Origin: Mesodorylaimus sp. YZB2_4
Taxonomy: Eukaryota; Nematoda; Enoplea; Dorylaimida; Dorylaimidae
Direction of reading: 5' to 3'
Assembly (NCBI GenBank): GCA_030248295.1
Contig: JASANH010000938.1
Coordinates: 248,001-312,000, forward strand
Length of the DNA stretch: 64,000 bases
Part shown: piece by piece, positions 60,001-64,000 of the stretch
Layout: each line of letters starts with the position of its first letter
Numbering within the stretch: position 1 is the stretch's first letter
Made by a program: the position numbers and the translations under genes
Notes under the pieces: generated by a model
The model's database searches: none
Told to the model about the DNA's origin: nothing
What the model saw: the letters and a program-made list of their open reading frames with translations, nothing else

Positions 60001-63000
60001 TCGATCAGAACCTTCGTCACCTGCTTTTGAACCCAAGGAGCGCCGAAGATCTGAATTAAATTCTTGACAGCCGTCAAGAATGCTTCGCGCAGGCACGCAT
60101 TCCATTCCAATTCACCCGAGCGGGGCGTAAAAGCGTCGAGTAAGACTTCGACCAATTTCTGCACCAATCCCTGGGCACTGATAAGATCTCTCGGGTTCTG
60201 AGCCGCCATTGCCAACGCTTCGCGAACCGTGTGCAACGCCATGCAAGCCGGGATGGAAGCCGCATTGGCCGGGGCCATCTGCAACCGGCCATCGATTTCT
60301 CTCAACAAACGTTGGAACATCAATTCCGACTCTTCCATCGGCGGACCGCCCATCCACGTTTGAGGTTGGAACGGGACCAACAGGTCTTCGGGCGTCGTTT
60401 GTTTAAATCCTGGAATGTTTCTCGCGAACTCTTCATAAACCGCCGTTTGCTGCGGCGTCACTTGGCCCATACGTAGCCGTATCGACTCGGGCATTCGTTC
60501 TTTTTGAAACTTGACCGCTTGAGGATCCGCATAAGGTCGTCCTTCCAACTTGGCCATTCGACGCAAATCAAAATCGGCAGCCAAACGCTTATCGATTTCT
60601 GCCAAAGATTTCTCAGCAGCTGATTTGACGATAAAACTTTGGGCCAATTCCACATTGTCTTCAGTAATTATCTGAGCCGCGTCTTCGATCATGCGTTGCT
60701 GCTCTGTCGTGGCTCCGCGCAGCGACGAATAAAACGCCTGTTTCAAATAGCCTTGGATATTCAACGTCAAAGGATCACGGCATGTGATCATGGCCATGCC
60801 AGCCGTCATCGCTCGAGCCATGTTATGCGCAGCAATGCGGATACGATTTTCATCCGAGTCCAAGCCAAAGTCCTAAAACCAAATAAACCATGACATCAAG
60901 CTCGAAAGACATTGCAGCCTGTTCCCCATACCTTCTTCACAATTTGCTCCGTCGTGGTCAACGCCACTTTCAAGGCCCTGTCGGCAACAGGCTGAATCAA
61001 TTCGCGAACAGCGTGCTCGATGGCCTGACGAACAAGATGCTTCATGGGCGGGTTCAATTGGAAAAGTGGCAGCTGAAAGAAGCAAGTCAGCAAAAAGCCC
61101 GATCAAATCTACTCCTATCCATACCGATGCATTGACGACAATGTGCGGAGCCAATCCCACCAAACTGGTCACGTAGATATCGTGGTAGCTAAACCTCGCT
61201 GTTGGCGGAGTCGGAGTAACCGCATTCGGCTGCCTGATAAGACCTACAGCACACAATCCCGTCCTACTATAATAAAGAAACGCGAAACCCAGGTCACTTA
61301 CTTTGCTCGTCCGACATCTGCGACATCATGCCAGTGCCGGTCGACGGCGGTGGCAGGCCCTGCGAAATGGCCGAGGCAGCCGCCGCAGAGTGCGGCACAG
61401 GCGACGGTCCCATATGAGACTGCATCGTCGGTTTTTCCAATTTGGCCGGATTGCTCAATTGTGGTTCCTTCATAAACTTTTCGTATAAGCTTTGATCTTT
61501 GAGCACATTTCCGATTTTCAGAGACTAAAAATTAAGAAACCGAATAAATACCACAACAAAATCTAAGGCCATCTATCCAGCTTACCCCAATTTCCACGTT
61601 CAAGTGGCGACATAATACTTCGATTTCAAATTTTAAATTCAGTTTCAAGTCCGGTTCGTGATGCAACTCGCCCAAAACGTTCAATATTCCCACAGTCCAA
61701 GGATTCGGTGGTTTAAAAACCTAAAAGCAGAATTGTCACGACTTCCGGTCATCTCATGCGCGCGTGTCTCCAACGCAAAGACTAGGCTATGTGCCGTTTC
61801 ACGTTCTAGGTTAACTCCGAGTCATCTCAGCGCATCATCTTCATCGCCTCGACTCGTACGAGCTAACCATCACATTATACTTTTCAATACACCAAACCTA
61901 AAAACATTACCTTGCTTTTATGACACGATTCCAATGTTTTCGCAATGAACGGCACGACATACAGCAGTTCTTGCTGGCCTTTGTAAAACGCTTCCAATAA
62001 CAGCGACTTCATATCAAGGTCCTGGAATCAAGCCCATCATTCCCATTCCTTCCATACCAAGCTCAAGACAACGTACCACGTGCAAAATCGGCCTGTTTTG
62101 TCCCAACGTGACCATACCGAGCCAATGTCCCAGATTTTTCAGTAAGGTACGATCTGAGAAATTGGCCACCGCCTTGTCGCTACGAAGAAGGATCTAAAAA
62201 ACCCTTCGCGTCTGAGACAACGGTCGTCATTCGCACCATCCCACTCACCTTTATGTTCCGGAAAGTCTCTTTCATGATTAAATCATTCAACGGTTTACTG
62301 TTCATTGATGCCACGAAATTCGAATACAGATTATGGAAATTCGATTCGGCGCTAACTCGTTTCATGACCAGATACTGGGCTAACCACGGTAAGTTCTCCT
62401 CTTCGCCTAACAGCTCTTTCATCTCGACCACCTGCAAGGAAATATTGGATATCCCCATGAAATAACACCAGCCTAATCAATCTCCACCCTTAATTACCTT
62501 CTGCGGCAAATTCGCCTGGCTAAGGTTGTTGAATAAAAATGCCACTTTTTCTTGAACATTCTCAGCCGGAAGCGGGAATTTACTTTCTTCCTTTTCTGTT
62601 GCTTTTTCCAACGTCGTGATCGGAGTGCTATTGACCAACGATGGTTGCTGAAAGAAAAGACCAGTCCAAGACCGAAAATCCCAAACATACGCGAATAAAT
62701 CAAACCTTTTTCGTCGTCGTACTCGTAATTGAACCCACACTGGTATCGGCGGCCGAGTTCGAACCACTTCCGACCGCCGATTGGGCGGCAGATGCGGTCG
62801 TAGTGGATGGAGCAGACGCAGCAACGGGCAACGGAGCCACTTGCGACTGCGACCTAGCCGACGTCCACGAAGCTGGTGCCACTGGTGTTTCGCTTCGTAT
62901 CATACTTGAAGGCGGATCTTCGCCACGTGACCCGTACGTCACAGCCTAAAAGCCAATCGATTTGACCTCGCAACACTCAGAATTTCAGCATAGACTCACA

Positions 63001-63829
63001 TCGATTATTTGTCGAGGCAATTGTTGAAAATGCGGGACTTGGGTCATGATGGCTTGGCAATAACGCGGGTAATTCTTCAGCTTGTTCTTGAATTGATCCA
63101 GTGCCGTCACACCGAAATAATACAGCTTTGAATGAGGTTCTTTCCTTAACGCCTCCAACACCACGCGTAATGCAAATAATACTGGCATCCCCCTAAAACG
63201 CACAGGCCTGTTACTCGAACCCGAGCCAAAAACATTCCGACTTACGTGACCAAATCATCTCGAATTACTCCGCCAAATAGCAAAGCTGTCGTTCCCAGTT
63301 CTCGGTCTGGATATTGCGCGAAAAATCTGTATTCCTCGAACAAGTTCTTCAGCATGCAACCGAACACGTCCTGAAAGCAAACGTTGGAGGATGACAATGA
63401 CAGAATGTTCGCTCAACATACCTTTTCACGTTTCACAGTCGAATCGCGAAATCGTTTCAAAATATCCAAGAACTGTTCGATCGACATGGATGGTTGCGGT
63501 GGTTGCGTATAGATCTGTTGGAAATAAGAGTTTGCTTCTTCTTGCACTTCATCCGGAAACGTTTGCGAAATGTCCGGGATACTGGAATCCGAAACCAACG
63601 GCTGCGACTGTTGTTGCTGAGACGCTTGCGGCAGATTCGAAGCAGCTAAAAGGCGAGGCACATGTTCGGGCCGAGTCAGCAGCAGCACTGCAAAGCAGCC
63701 AAGCTTCAAAACAGTAAAACTAACATGGCCGCGGTCCAGGAGCCAATAATGGATTAACGGCAGCGTTAGCAGCAAATCCAGCGCCCCATCCGCTGGCCGT
63801 CGGCATAGCTCTGAGCAAGCTAGACGATG
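57058..63829 (-). CDS. CNOT1: CCR4-NOT transcription complex subunit 1, 3' two-thirds (5' end beyond the right edge)
   Basis: Scaffold of the CCR4-NOT deadenylase complex that shortens mRNA poly(A) tails. The minus-strand chain begins in an exon with 5' edge at 63829. It includes [56 protein letters not shown] (MIF4G region, about 62.6-61.5 kb), and [20 protein letters not shown] large exon (about 60.87-59.74 kb) follows, encoding [20 protein letters not shown] and [19 protein letters not shown] sequence, the region that binds CAF40. The Not1 C-terminal domain follows: [20 protein letters not shown]; exon 58588-57861 ([18 protein letters not shown]); exon 57810-57678 ([20 protein letters not shown]). 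Two small last exons (57304-57170, [16 protein letters not shown]; 57115-57058, [14 protein letters not shown]) were found from homology and phase. Short glutamine runs occur at about 59515-59530 and 63600-63630. Convergent with PRIM2, 269 bp apart. Confidence 0.93.
57305..57677. other. CNOT1 penultimate-region intron with a perfect hairpin
   Basis: A 373-bp intron. GGGCCTAGCAGCAG (57602-57615) pairs perfectly with CTGCTGCTAGGCCC (57635-57648) around a 19-nt loop. It lies 30 bp downstream of the minus-strand donor. No other feature was seen. Confidence 0.6.
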
Positions 63830-64000
63830 CTACAATAAGACGGTACACACTGTTAGCAAGATCACACAAACACTTTTAATGTCCGAAACCAGGATGTATC
63901 TTTGTATTTCGCCCCTCCCCTCATTCTCTAAGGCGCCAAAAGCAAAAACACCTGGACCCAAACTTTTCTAGCTCAAGCGCAAACGGTATGGCGAATGTAC
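63830..64000. other. CNOT1 intron running off the window
   Basis: Sequence upstream of the first visible CNOT1 exon. No coding signal was seen. The next exon lies outside the window. Confidence 0.6.

Overview
The window is nuclear DNA of a small, intron-rich invertebrate animal. Fifteen protein-coding genes or gene fragments, plus one candidate nested gene, can be rebuilt exon by exon. Most introns are only 45-90 bp, with GTAAGT-like donors and T-rich CAG/TAG acceptors. The gene set (laminin alpha of the alpha1/2 type, Cys-loop receptor, SLC6 transporter, RFamide precursor, nuclear receptor, CAP protein) is metazoan. A single PRPLRFamide-type peptide recalls nematode FLP-21 and arthropod sNPF. 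A thyroid-hormone-receptor-like NR1A protein is lacking in Drosophila and C. elegans but known from other bilaterians. I infer a non-insect, non-Caenorhabditis protostome, probably ecdysozoan (for example an early-branching nematode, a tardigrade or a relative). The species cannot be read from the sequence.

Left third (1-25.6 kb): a repeat-rich left end; a small heat-shock protein (-); a secreted EGF/LDLa protein (-); an SLC6 amino-acid-type neurotransmitter transporter (+), tail to tail with the thyroid-receptor-like gene (-); a membrane Sel1-repeat protein (-), head to head with proteasome lid subunit Rpn5/PSMD12 (+); a short membrane-anchored prolyl 4-hydroxylase-like enzyme (+); a CAP/SCP protein (-); a Cys-loop receptor subunit (-); and a damaged BAP29/31-like gene (-).

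Middle (25.6-50 kb): a gene-poor, repeat-bearing 4 kb, then a 20 kb, 53-exon laminin alpha gene (+) encoding about 3,411 residues. Three of its introns are large. The 2.6 kb one contains a plausible two-exon antisense gene.

Right (50-64 kb): a secreted cysteine-rich protein (-), a one-exon RFamide precursor (-), the DNA primase large subunit PRIM2 (+), and the 3' two-thirds of CNOT1 (-), which runs off the right edge.

The genes do not form one pathway. Housekeeping genes (PSMD12, PRIM2, CNOT1) lie among neural genes (transporter, Cys-loop receptor, RFamide peptide) and extracellular-matrix genes (laminin, EGF/LDLa protein, prolyl hydroxylase). No tRNA, rRNA, CRISPR array or intact transposase was seen. 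All exon joins were made by eye from reading frame, splice signals and family knowledge, not by alignment software.
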